A stretch of DNA of 50,590 nt from Streptomyces roseus. Its GTDB lineage: Bacteria > Actinomycetota > Actinomycetes > Streptomycetales > Streptomycetaceae. The stretch's first letter is position 1. Each line of letters opens with the position of its first letter. The position numbers and the translations under genes were made by a program. The stretch is from NCBI RefSeq assembly GCF_001044425.1, contig NZ_LFML01000054.1:1-50590 (forward strand), read 5' to 3'. Below the pieces are notes generated by a model. It did not search any database. It was not told where the DNA came from and was given only the letters and a program-made list of their open reading frames with translations. Below, piece by piece: positions 1-7,361 of this stretch.

Positions 1-296
1 GGCGCCGGCCCCGAGCCCCGGCCCCGCCACAGGTCCCCCTCCCGCTCCAGCCCCACCTGCGCCCCCGGCGGGGCGGCCGCCCTGGCCGCCGCCTCCGCCA
101 CGCCCGGCGGCTCCGAGCGGGCCGCCGCCCGGGCTCCGGCCCGGGCCGCGTCCACGCACCGGATCTGCCCGGCCGCCGCCATCAGCGCCCACACCAGCAG
201 CGCCGCGAAGAGCACCAGCGCGGGGATCACCAGAGCGGCCTCCGCCGTCACATATCCCCGGTCGCCCGGCACCCGGCGCTTTTCAGAACGGCACAT
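1..296 (-). CDS. tadE: TadE-like pilus assembly protein (3' end outside window)
   Basis: Only the N-terminal ~98 residues are present; the frame stays open to the window edge. After a short basic N-terminus there is the TadE-type motif GYVTAEAALVIPALV followed by a hydrophobic segment, then an Ala/Arg-rich stretch. TadE proteins are minor pilin-like components of Flp/Tad systems. I chose ATG at 296 because GGAAGG lies about six bases upstream; GTG at 272 is an alternative. The start overlaps the end of the DUF4244 gene by 14 bases, so the two are probably translationally coupled. The family assignment rests on motif and context. Confidence 0.8.
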   Translation of the reverse strand, partial: MCRSEKRRVPGDRGYVTAEAALVIPALVLFAALLVWALMAAAGQIRCVDAARAGARAAARSEPPGVAEAAARAAAPPGAQVGLEREGDLWRGRGSGPA

Positions 297-480
297 CGAG
301 CGCCTTCCCGATGGTCGACTGGAGTGCCGTCGAGACCGCTTCACTCGTCACCACCTTGTACAGAACGGCAGCGAATGCACAGGCCGCGATCGTGCCCATG
401 GCGTATTCAGAAGTGGACATGCCCGCGTCGTCCGCACGACCGCTCAACGCCGACCGCAGACGCGACCAGATGATCTTCAT
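283..480 (-). CDS. DUF4244 small membrane protein, Flp-pilin-like
   Basis: A 65-residue protein with a basic N-terminus, the motif GMSTSEYAMGTIAACAFAAV and one hydrophobic helix, the layout of a Flp-type prepilin. The G before MSTSEY would be the natural cleavage point for a prepilin peptidase (inference). A near-consensus AGGAGG sits five bases before the ATG, the strongest ribosome binding site in the operon, which fits a major structural subunit made in excess. It follows tadC after a 106-bp gap and overlaps tadE. DUF4244 is a family of unknown function; the pilin role comes from context. Confidence 0.85.
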   Translation of the reverse strand: MKIIWSRLRSALSGRADDAGMSTSEYAMGTIAACAFAAVLYKVVTSEAVSTALQSTIGKALDVPF

Positions 481-586
481 GACAACCTCCTGTTTGATCG
501 GTTTCTTGACGTGAACTCAGGGGTGATGCGACGGGCCTTACCGCGCACGGCGGTGAACCCAAGTTGCCGGAGTTTTCGCTGTGACT

Positions 587-1363
587 TCAGGTGGAGGAGA
601 GAAGGCCGGAAGCCATTCCGATCACCACCGGGGCCACTCCCACCGCGAGAAACGCGGGGAGAAAACACAGCCCCACCGGAGCGGTGACGAGCACCGCCGC
701 CCGCTGCGCCCGGGCACCCGCCTGCCGCGCCCGGTCCTCGCGCAGTGCCGTCGCCAGCCGGGAGACCGGTTCCGCGGCCGGCGCCCCCGTCCGGGCGGCC
801 CGCTCCAGACAGTCCGCGAGCGCCCGAGCGCCCGGTATCTGCGCCAACCTCCCCCACGCGGCGCCCGGTTCGCCTCCGAGCCGCAGCTCCGCCCCGGCCA
901 GCGCCAGCCGCTCGCCGACCGGACCGCCCAGTGACTCGCCGACCACCTCGGCCGCCTCGACGGGAGCCGCACCCGCCGCCAGACAAGCGGCCAACAGATC
1001 GGCCGCGAACGGCAGCTGACGCTCGGCCTCCCGCGCATCCACCCCGGCCGGCGGCCTCGCCCGCAGCAGCAGCCACCGCACCCCGACCGCCGCCGCGCAG
1101 CCGGCCGGCACCCCCAGCCACCCGCCGACCAAGACCCAGGCCGCCAGCAGCGCCCCCGCCGGGCCGGCCCAGGCCCTCGCCACCACCCGTATCCCCGACC
1201 CGAACGCCGGTGCCCGGCGTTCCGCTCCCACCGGGAGCAGGACCGCCATCCTGCGCCGGACCCCGCGCGCCCGGACCCGGGCCGTCACCGCCGAAGCCGT
1301 GCACAGCGCCGCCACCGCGAGGCACAGCGCCATCCCCAGCCTGTGGATCACGAACTCGCCCAT
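587..1363 (-). CDS. tadC: TadC-like type II secretion F-family membrane protein
   Basis: A 258-residue protein of the type II secretion F (TadB/TadC) family, the inner-membrane platform of Tad pili. Hydrophobic segments lie near residues 8-24 and 50-75 and at the C-terminus, around a cytoplasmic helical domain with motifs such as PFAADLLAACLAAGA. The start ATG overlaps the tadB stop codon (TGATG), indicating coupling. A longer frame extends upstream, but it lies inside tadB and ATG 1363 fits the operon overlap. Confidence 0.85.
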   Translation of the reverse strand: MGEFVIHRLGMALCLAVAALCTASAVTARVRARGVRRRMAVLLPVGAERRAPAFGSGIRVVARAWAGPAGALLAAWVLVGGWLGVPAGCAAAVGVRWLLLRARPPAGVDAREAERQLPFAADLLAACLAAGAAPVEAAEVVGESLGGPVGERLALAGAELRLGGEPGAAWGRLAQIPGARALADCLERAARTGAPAAEPVSRLATALREDRARQAGARAQRAAVLVTAPVGLCFLPAFLAVGVAPVVIGMASGLLSST

Positions 1364-2247
1364 CACCGCTCCCCCGCCCCCACGATCCGCCGGCACCACA
1401 GCAGCCCCAGTACCTCCAGCACCCCGCCGGCCATCAGGCAGCCCCACCCGACCGGGGTGTGCAGCAGCACGCGCAGCGGATCCGCCCCGAGTCCGGTGCC
1501 GATCAGCAGGCCGACCAGCGGCAGCAGGGCCAGGACCACCGTCGTCGACCTGGCCCCCGCCAACTGGGCCCGCAGGGACTCCTGCCGGTCCCGCTCGGCC
1601 CGCAACGCCCCTTCCAGCCGCTCCAGTCCGGCGGCGAGCCCCGCGCCCCCGTCCACCGAGATCGACCAGCAGGCGGCCATCCCGGCCAGCCCTTCCGCGC
1701 CGGGCTCCCGCGCCGCTTGCCGCAACGCCGCGGGGACGTCACCGGCGAACGCCGCGGCGGCCAGTACCGCCGCCTCCGCCGGGCCCGGACCGCCCGGGCC
1801 CGCTGCCGTCCGCCGTATCGCCGCCGTCAGCGCCTGCCCGGGCTGGGCTCCCGCTCGCAGCTCGCCGACCACCGCCCCGCACAGCGCGATCACCCCGGCG
1901 GTCCGGGCGCCGCGCTCACGCTCCCGCCGGCGGCCCCGCAGCCACCGCCTCACCAGCGGTACCGCCGCCGCGCCCGCCACCAGGGGGATCACCGACCCGC
2001 CCAGCAGCGCGACCACGAGCCCGATCCCGAGACAGGACCACTCCCGCCACCGCGCCGCCCGTACCCGCACCGCGACCACCAGCCGCTCCCAGTGCTGTGG
2101 ACCGCGAGGCACCACGGGCCCGCCCCCGGCCAGCACCACCCGGACTCGCCGGGACACCCGGTCTCCCCCGGCCAGCGCCCAGGCGGCCGTCCCCGCGCAG
2201 AGCACTCCGGCGAACAGCGGCACCGGCACCGCGGCCGCGCCGTTCAC
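1363..2247 (-). CDS. tadB: TadB-like type II secretion F-family membrane protein
   Basis: About 294 residues, with hydrophobic segments near the N-terminus (AAAVPVPLFAGVLCAGTAAWAL), in the middle (GIGLVVALLGGSVIPLVAGA) and at the C-terminus (TTVVLALLPLVGLLIGTGLG). The helical T2SSF domain sits between them. It should pair with TadC as the platform that TadA acts on. The GTG start at 2247 overlaps the tadA stop (GTGA). The same frame runs open far upstream, but that part is antisense/shadow of tadA. Confidence 0.85.
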   Translation of the reverse strand: MNGAAAVPVPLFAGVLCAGTAAWALAGGDRVSRRVRVVLAGGGPVVPRGPQHWERLVVAVRVRAARWREWSCLGIGLVVALLGGSVIPLVAGAAAVPLVRRWLRGRRRERERGARTAGVIALCGAVVGELRAGAQPGQALTAAIRRTAAGPGGPGPAEAAVLAAAAFAGDVPAALRQAAREPGAEGLAGMAACWSISVDGGAGLAAGLERLEGALRAERDRQESLRAQLAGARSTTVVLALLPLVGLLIGTGLGADPLRVLLHTPVGWGCLMAGGVLEVLGLLWCRRIVGAGER

Positions 2248-3392
2248 CGCGCACCCCGCAGCAGCGGACGCAGCCGCTCCCAGCCACGCTCCCGGACGAA
2301 ACCCCGGGCGGACCAGCGCAGCGCCGGTACGGTGACCACCAGCCCGGCTGCGTCGCGCTCCAGCACGTGCACCTCGGCCACCCGGCGGCGCCCGGCCCGG
2401 TCCCGGACCAGATGGACCACCAGGGTCAGCGCGGCCGCCAACTGACTGTGCAGAGCGGCCCGGTCCAGCCCTGCGGAGGTCCCGAGGGCCTCCAGCCGGG
2501 CGGGCACGTGCGCGGCGGCATTCGCGTGGACCGTCCCGCACCCGCCTTCGTGGCCGGTGTTCAACGCCGCCAGGAGGTCGGCCACTTCGGCGCCCCGGAC
2601 CTCGCCGACGACCAGCCGGTCCGGCCGCATCCGCAGCGCCTGGCGGACCAGGTCCGCCAGGGTGACCAGGCCCGCCCCCTCCTGGTTGGCCGGCCGGGTC
2701 TCCAGCCGCACCACATGGGGATGGTCGGGGCGCAGCTCGGCCGAATCCTCGGCCAAGACGATCCGCTCGCCGGGGCCGACCAGCCCCAGCAGGGCGCTGA
2801 GCAAGGTGGTCTTGCCGGTGCCGGTGCCGCCGGAGACGAGGAACGACAGCCGGGCTTCGACCATGTCCCCGAGGAGGCGCTGACCACCGGGCGGCAGCGT
2901 GCCCGCCTCGACCAGCTCGTCCAGCGTGAACGCCCTCGGCCGCACCACCCGCAGCGACAGGCAGGCCGAGCCGACCGCCACCGGCGGCAGCACGGCGTGC
3001 AGGCGGGTGCCGTCGGGCATCCGGGCGTCCACCCAGGGCCGGGCGTCGTCCAGGCGTCGTCCCGCTACGGCGGCCAGCCGCTGGGCGAGCCTGCGCACGG
3101 CATCGGTGTCGGCGAAGGTCACCCCGGTCAGCTCCAGCCCGCCGCCGCGGTCCACCCACACCCGGTCGGGAGCTGCCACCAGGACATCGGTGACCTCCGG
3201 GTCGGCGAGCAGCGCCTCCAGCGGGCCGGCGCCGACCAGTTCGGACCGTAATTCCGCCGCCGCCCCCAGCACTTCCGCATCGCCCAGCAGTCGGCCCTGT
3301 GCCCGCAGGGCCGCCGCCACCCGGGCGGGGGTCGGCTCCGCCCCGCTCTCGGCGAGCCGCCGGCGCACCGCGTCCAGGAGCACCGCGCTCAT
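2244..3392 (-). CDS. tadA: TadA/CpaF-family secretion ATPase
   Basis: A 382-residue hexameric-type ATPase that powers Tad pilus assembly or secretion. Walker A is SGGTGTGKTT (about residues 187-196), Walker B is RLVVGEVRG (about 259-267), and the His box GGCGTVHAN (about 283-291) is typical of the type II/IV secretion ATPase superfamily. ATG 3392 overlaps the ssd stop codon (ATGA). The larger open frame upstream is antisense to nothing real but lies in another frame of ssd. All key motifs are intact, so the enzyme should be functional. Confidence 0.93.
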   Translation of the reverse strand: MSAVLLDAVRRRLAESGAEPTPARVAAALRAQGRLLGDAEVLGAAAELRSELVGAGPLEALLADPEVTDVLVAAPDRVWVDRGGGLELTGVTFADTDAVRRLAQRLAAVAGRRLDDARPWVDARMPDGTRLHAVLPPVAVGSACLSLRVVRPRAFTLDELVEAGTLPPGGQRLLGDMVEARLSFLVSGGTGTGKTTLLSALLGLVGPGERIVLAEDSAELRPDHPHVVRLETRPANQEGAGLVTLADLVRQALRMRPDRLVVGEVRGAEVADLLAALNTGHEGGCGTVHANAAAHVPARLEALGTSAGLDRAALHSQLAAALTLVVHLVRDRAGRRRVAEVHVLERDAAGLVVTVPALRWSARGFVRERGWERLRPLLRGAR

Positions 3393-4612
3393 GCCGCCAC
3401 CCCCTGGGCGGGGCCGAGCGCCCGCCGCCAGAAGCCGTCGCAGAACCGGGCCAGCGCTCCCCGCCCCTGCCCGCCCGGCGGTTCTCCCTCGGCGACGCGC
3501 CCCGGGAGCCCCACCTCGACCGGGACCTCTCCGGCCAGCGGCACCCCCAGCAGCCCCGCCACCGCTTCGGCGTCGAGCCCGCCCGGGCAGCGGCCCCGTA
3601 CGACCACGCGGACATCCCGGGCCACCATCCGCACCCCGGCCGCGACCCGCCCCGCGGCGGCCACCGCCCGCAACTCGCCCGGCACCACCATCAGCACCAG
3701 GTCGAGCTGCGCCAGCGCCTCGGCCACGGCTTCGTCCACCCGTCGGGGCAGGTCGACCACGACCACCCCGCCCCGGCGGCGCGCGGCGGACAGCACCGAG
3801 CGCATCGCGGCCGGCGGCACCACCACCCGGTCCCCGCGGTCCCAGCTGAGCACCCGCAGGGCGTGCAGCTCGGGCAGGGACTCCTCCAGGGCGCCGGCGC
3901 CCACCCGGCCCCGCGAGCCCGCGAAGTCCGGCCAGCGCAGCCCCTCGGCGCTCTCGCCGCCGAGCAACACGTCCATTCCGCCGCCGAGCGGGTCGCCGTC
4001 GATGAGGATGGTCCGCTGCCCGGCGCGGGCGGCGCGCAGGGCGAGGGCGCACGCGAGGGTGGAGGCCCCGGCCCCGCCGCTGCCGCCGATCACCCCGACC
4101 GCGAGGGCGGGTTTCCCGGCGCCCTCCACCACATCGGCGATGCGGTCGACGAGCCGGTTCTCGGCATCGGGGAGCCGGAGCACCTCCTCGGCGCCGATCT
4201 CCACCGCCCGCTGCCACACGAGCGGGTCGTCGAGGTCCCGGCCGACGAGCAGCACGCCGGCCCGCCGCGGGGCTCCTCGCACCCGGCGGGCGGCATCATC
4301 CCCGACGAGCACGAGCGGCGCGGACTCCCATCCGATCCCCCCGTCCGGCGCCAGGGCGGCTCCGGAGCCGCTTTCGCCCCTCCCGGCACCACCGTCACTG
4401 CCGCCTCCGCTTTGCTCGGGCACCGCATGGTGCACATGCGGCTCGGCACCGGCCGCCGCGCACAGCCGCAGCAGATCGTCGAGCAGCAGCGGATCCTCGG
4501 TGATGATCAGTGGCCGCCCGCCACCAGGGGTTGCCCCGCCCGGAGCGCCCCATGGCCTGATTCCGCCTGCTTCCGCGCGCTCGTGCACTTCACATGACTT
4601 CGATCCAGCCAC
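3389..4612 (-). CDS. ssd: Septum site-determining protein Ssd / CpaE-like ATPase
   Basis: A 407-residue MinD/ParA-like protein. Residues ~34-170 resemble a degenerate receiver domain and the rest is a P-loop ATPase domain with the deviant Walker A GGSGGAGAST (about 176-185) followed by DGDPLGGG. CpaE-like proteins localise Tad machinery; the mycobacterial homologue Rv3660c is described as septum site-determining. First gene of the operon, with ATGA overlap to tadA. The start is GTG 4612 after GGGGGCGGAG. The upstream region carries the 6C RNA locus and two DnaA-like boxes. Confidence 0.9.
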   Translation of the reverse strand: MAGSKSCEVHERAEAGGIRPWGAPGGATPGGGRPLIITEDPLLLDDLLRLCAAAGAEPHVHHAVPEQSGGGSDGGAGRGESGSGAALAPDGGIGWESAPLVLVGDDAARRVRGAPRRAGVLLVGRDLDDPLVWQRAVEIGAEEVLRLPDAENRLVDRIADVVEGAGKPALAVGVIGGSGGAGASTLACALALRAARAGQRTILIDGDPLGGGMDVLLGGESAEGLRWPDFAGSRGRVGAGALEESLPELHALRVLSWDRGDRVVVPPAAMRSVLSAARRRGGVVVVDLPRRVDEAVAEALAQLDLVLMVVPGELRAVAAAGRVAAGVRMVARDVRVVVRGRCPGGLDAEAVAGLLGVPLAGEVPVEVGLPGRVAEGEPPGGQGRGALARFCDGFWRRALGPAQGVAA

Positions 4613-4713
4613 GATCTCCGCCCCCTTCTCACTGCAAATGCCAGCACCGCGGACTTCGCGGCCGGAATCACCGTGGGGCCATCCGGAAAAAGAAGGGGAT
4701 CTTGCTCGAAAAC

Positions 4714-4740
4714 TGTGGACAACTCACACCCTGTGAATAA
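4714..4740 (-). promoter_or_regulatory. Two tandem DnaA-box-like 9-mers upstream of ssd
   Basis: On the minus strand TTATTCACA (4740-4732) and TTGTCCACA (4722-4714) lie in the same orientation, 18 bp apart. The second equals the usual Streptomyces DnaA box; the first differs by one base from the classical TTATCCACA. They sit about 100 bp upstream of the ssd start. DnaA binding is an inference. Confidence 0.4.
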
Positions 4741-4894
4741 CTCCATCACCCCAACAGGTGAGTTCAGAGCGCGCCGGAACCACTACACAGCGTCACGAGT
4801 TCAAGGGAGTGAGGGCCTTCGCCACGCAGGGCCCACCGAGGAAGGAGGGCTGCGGAAATGGTCACTTGGGGCAGAAGGCAGGGACGCGAACCGC

Positions 4895-4990
4895 GTCCGG
4901 ACATGCGACGACCCCCGCCGGGGGGGAGAGCGGGGGTCGTCCCCACGGTCCGACTCGGGGGGGGAGGAGCCAGACCGGGTTAGCACGGTC
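4895..4990 (-). ncRNA. 6C small RNA (two C-rich-loop hairpins)
   Basis: Read on the minus strand there are two consecutive hairpins. The first (4976-4947) has a 10-bp stem with two G-U pairs and a loop holding eight consecutive C. The second (4941-4907) has a perfect 12-bp stem and a loop with seven C. Two stem-loops each with at least six loop cytosines define the actinobacterial 6C RNA. The locus agrees: in M. tuberculosis the 6C RNA (B11) lies between ssd (Rv3660c) and the HAD phosphatase Rv3661, exactly the flanking genes here. The transcript ends are approximate because I see no clear promoter or U-tract. Confidence 0.82.
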
Positions 4991-5076
4991 GCGAACGATC
5001 CGTGACTTCCATGGTGTACCCGAGAGCCTTCTCAGGCAAACCCACGCGCCACACCTTACGCCGAATGGTGGGCGCA

Positions 5077-5088
5077 TATGCTCGGGGC
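5077..5088 (+). promoter_or_regulatory. -10 element for a probable leaderless transcript (HAD gene)
   Basis: TATGCT at 5077-5082 is followed by six bases and then GTG 5089, the spacing expected if transcription starts at the first base of the codon. No Shine-Dalgarno sequence precedes the codon. This decided the start of the HAD gene. Confidence 0.5.
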
Positions 5089-5940
5089 GTGGAAATCCAG
5101 CCCTTGCCGCACTCGTCGCCCCGCACCGCAGCCTTCTTCGACCTGGACAAGACGGTCATTGCGAAGTCAAGCACTCTGACGTTCAGCAAGTCCTTCTACC
5201 ACGGCGGCCTCATCAACCGCCGAGCCGTGCTGCGCACCGCCTACACCCAGTTCATCTACCTGGTCGGCGGAGCCGACCACGATCAGATGGAGCGGATGCG
5301 TGAGTACCTGTCCTCCCTCTGCAAGGGGTGGAACGTCCAACAGGTGCGGGAGATCGTCGCGGAGACCCTGCACGACCTGATCGACCCGCTGATCTACGAC
5401 GAGGCCGCGTCCCTGATCGAGGCCCACCACACGGCCGGCCGCGACGTGGTGATCGTTTCGACCTCGGGTGCGGAAGTCGTCGAGCCGATCGGCGAGATGC
5501 TCGGCGCGGACCGGGTCGTCGCCACGCGCATGGTCATCGGTGAGGACGGCTGCTTCACGGGCGAGATCGGGTACTACGCGTACGGACCGACCAAGGCCGA
5601 GGCGGTGCGGGAGCTCGCCGAGTCCGAGGGGTACGACCTCGCGCGGTGCTACGCGTACAGCGACTCGGTGACGGACATTCCGATGCTGGAGGCCGTCGGG
5701 CACCCGCACGCCGTCAATCCCGACCGGGCCCTGCGGCGCGAGGCGGTGGCGCGGGAGTGGCCGGTCCTGGTGTTCAACCGGCCGGTGCGCTTGAAGCAGC
5801 GGCTGCCGGGGCTGTCGATGCCGACACGGCCGGCGCTGGTGGCCGCGGCCGCGGTGGGCGCCGCCGCTGCTACCGCCGGGCTGGTCTGGTACGCCAGTCG
5901 GCGGCGGGCGAGCGCGCTGGCCGCCGCTGCTTCCGCCTGA
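5089..5940 (+). CDS. HAD-IB family phosphatase
   Basis: A 283-residue SerB-like HAD hydrolase. The nucleophile motif DLDKT is at residues 18-22, motif II is VIVSTSGA, and motif IV is YAYSDSVTDIPML. A C-terminal hydrophobic stretch (ALVAAAAVGAAAATAGLVWY) followed by arginines predicts a membrane anchor with the catalytic domain in the cytoplasm. The frame opens at GTG 5002, but GTG 5089 is favoured because of the TATGCT hexamer six bases upstream; ATG 5065 is another option. Orthologue by position of M. tuberculosis Rv3661; in streptomycetes it has been annotated as a morphological-differentiation-associated protein. The substrate is unknown. Confidence 0.87.
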   Translation: MEIQPLPHSSPRTAAFFDLDKTVIAKSSTLTFSKSFYHGGLINRRAVLRTAYTQFIYLVGGADHDQMERMREYLSSLCKGWNVQQVREIVAETLHDLIDPLIYDEAASLIEAHHTAGRDVVIVSTSGAEVVEPIGEMLGADRVVATRMVIGEDGCFTGEIGYYAYGPTKAEAVRELAESEGYDLARCYAYSDSVTDIPMLEAVGHPHAVNPDRALRREAVAREWPVLVFNRPVRLKQRLPGLSMPTRPALVAAAAVGAAAATAGLVWYASRRRASALAAAASA

Positions 5941-5993
5941 CCGTTCGCTCTGACCGTTCGCCGGGGCTGACCGTTCGCCGGGGCCCGACCCGG

Positions 5994-6034
5994 GCCCCGG
6001 CGGCCCGGCCCCGGCGCGGCCGGGCCGCCGGGGC
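5994..6034 (+). terminator. Strong GC hairpin after the HAD gene
   Basis: A perfect 17-bp all-GC stem (5994-6010 with 6018-6034) closes a 7-base loop, 54 bases past the HAD stop. There is no T-tract, as is usual for streptomycete terminators. Three copies of TGACCGTTCG lie between the stop codon and the hairpin. Confidence 0.6.
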
Positions 6035-6349
6035 ACCGGGCCGCCCCGAACTGCGGAAACGAAGGCTGTCCGATTCACCCCACCTCGTCATGAAAAAGGC
6101 AAAAAAAGTGGGCAGGGGTTCCGCTGGCCAGCGAAGCGGAGTACAAAGGAGTCAACGGCCCGCGAGACCAAAGAACATCCGAGAGGATCATCTTTAAAAC
6201 GCAGTAAGGCCCACGGACCGAAGCATGAACGCCGAGCACCCACGCGACGTCGACCCGTCGATTACGGGCCAGCCGCACCAGGTCACGGGCAAAGTTCCCG
6301 GCCTGATGGGCAACCATCGAGGACGCTTGGTAACTCGGCGCGAATGCCA
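6035..6349. other. Gene-free patch of unusual base composition
   Basis: About 315 bp with roughly 55-60% GC, against more than 70% around it, including A-tracts of five and seven bases near 6092-6107 that are rare in this genome. Frames exist on both strands (a 35-codon basic frame at 6090-6197 on plus, a 112-codon frame at 6075-6413 on minus), but neither has convincing codon bias or a ribosome binding site. A 12-bp palindrome CGCTGGCCAGCG lies near 6122. The patch is bounded by the hairpins at 5994-6034 and 6350-6381. I cannot assign a function. Confidence 0.5.
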
Positions 6350-6381
6350 GCGGCGACACCAATGCAAGACGGTGTCGCCGC
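6350..6381 (-). terminator. Hairpin after the Fic-like gene
   Basis: A perfect 11-bp stem GCGGCGACACC/GGTGTCGCCGC with a 10-base loop, 50 bp beyond the stop codon of the minus-strand gene at 6431. Confidence 0.5.
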
Positions 6382-6430
6382 AACCCTGCGTGGCGGCAGC
6401 CCTGCCCCGCCACAAGCCCCTGATCAGCGC

Positions 6431-7252
6431 TTACGCCGCGCCCCGCTGCAGCGCCTCGCAGACCGCCGTCGACTCGCGCACACCGAGTTCGATGGCCCGG
6501 CCGCAGTGCGCGATCCAGGCGCCCATCCCCTCCGCGGTCCCCGAGAGGTAACCCTCGAACGCCGCCAGGTACGCGTCCCGGCCCTGCTCCGCATGCCCGA
6601 CCTCCGCCGGGCAGATCGCCTTCGGGTCCAGACCGCTGTTGATCAGCACGATCCGCTCCGCCGCCCGCGCGACCAGGCCGTTGTACGAGCCGAACGGACG
6701 CAGCGCCAGCAGCTCGCCGTGCACCACCGCCGACGTGATCAGCGCCGGGGCCGAGCCGCCCGCAATGATCAGCCGGGACAGTCCGTCCAGCCGGCCCGCC
6801 ACCTCCTGCGCGCTCGGCAACGGCGCGGTGACGAAGGGCTCGTCGACCGGCTCGCCCGTCAGCCGCGGGCGGCCCACCACATCACCCTCGGCCGTCGACC
6901 CCGACGCCACCAGGTGCAGGCGCGCCAGCACCCGCAGCGGCGACTGCCGCCAGATGCTCAGCAGCTGCCCGGCCTCGGCCGTCAGGCGCAGCGCCGCACC
7001 CACCGTGCGCGCCTGCTCCTCCGCCCCGAAGTCGGTGCGGCGGCGCACCTCTTCCAGCGCCCAGTCCGCCCCGGACAGCGCCGCGCTCCCGCGCGCACCG
7101 CGCAGCGCGGCCTCGGAGGTGATCTCCCCGCTGCGCCGGCGCATGACCCGGTGCCCGTAGACCCGGTCCACGGCCTTGCGTACGGAATCCACGGATTCGG
7201 CGACACCCGGGAGCGAGCCCAGGGCGGCCAGCGGGTCAGAAGCGCTACTCAT
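6431..7252 (-). CDS. Conserved actinobacterial protein with a degenerate Fic-like fold
   Basis: A 273-residue cytoplasmic protein. The stretch ALRPFGSYNGLVARAAERIV (about residues 183-202) resembles the Fic HPFxxGNGR loop but lacks the catalytic His and the GNGR arginine, so AMPylation activity is doubtful. It is an orthologue by position of M. tuberculosis Rv3662c; streptomycete copies have been labelled oxidoreductase without visible support. It is divergent from the ATPase gene at 7362. ATG 7252 is preceded by TAGGCT eight bases away, suggesting a leaderless or near-leaderless mRNA. The Fic relationship is my inference. Confidence 0.75.
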   Translation of the reverse strand: MSSASDPLAALGSLPGVAESVDSVRKAVDRVYGHRVMRRRSGEITSEAALRGARGSAALSGADWALEEVRRRTDFGAEEQARTVGAALRLTAEAGQLLSIWRQSPLRVLARLHLVASGSTAEGDVVGRPRLTGEPVDEPFVTAPLPSAQEVAGRLDGLSRLIIAGGSAPALITSAVVHGELLALRPFGSYNGLVARAAERIVLINSGLDPKAICPAEVGHAEQGRDAYLAAFEGYLSGTAEGMGAWIAHCGRAIELGVRESTAVCEALQRGAA

Positions 7253-7273
7253 AAGTAAGGAGCCTACGCACTG

Positions 7274-7294
7274 GGGGTCGGTAGCACCGACCCC
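7274..7294. promoter_or_regulatory. Inverted repeat in the divergent Fic-like/ATPase promoter
   Basis: GGGGTCGG-TAGCA-CCGACCCC is a perfect 8-bp inverted repeat lying between the two divergent -10 hexamers (7266-7261 minus, 7348-7353 plus). It could be an operator for both genes. Confidence 0.35.
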
Positions 7295-7361
7295 TCCTTG
7301 GAGTGGTCTTCTTCACTTACAAGCACCACACAAAGCGACAAGACGGCTACGCTTGGTGAAC

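Noticed and set aside
477..3615. Long open frames on both strands over the Tad genes (282, 650 and 750 codons)
   Set aside because: High-GC DNA gives open shadow frames; translations are Arg/Pro/Gly-rich nonsense and the TadA-TadC frames have all family motifs.
4714..4740. Origin of replication
   Set aside because: Only two DnaA-like boxes and no dnaA, dnaN or AT-rich unwinding element nearby.
6075..6413. 112-codon minus-strand gene in the low-GC patch
   Set aside because: Weak codon bias, no ribosome binding site and no recognisable domain; kept only as part of the anomalous patch.
6431..7252. Active Fic AMP transferase
   Set aside because: The HxFx(D/E)GNGR motif lacks its His and most of the GNGR loop.
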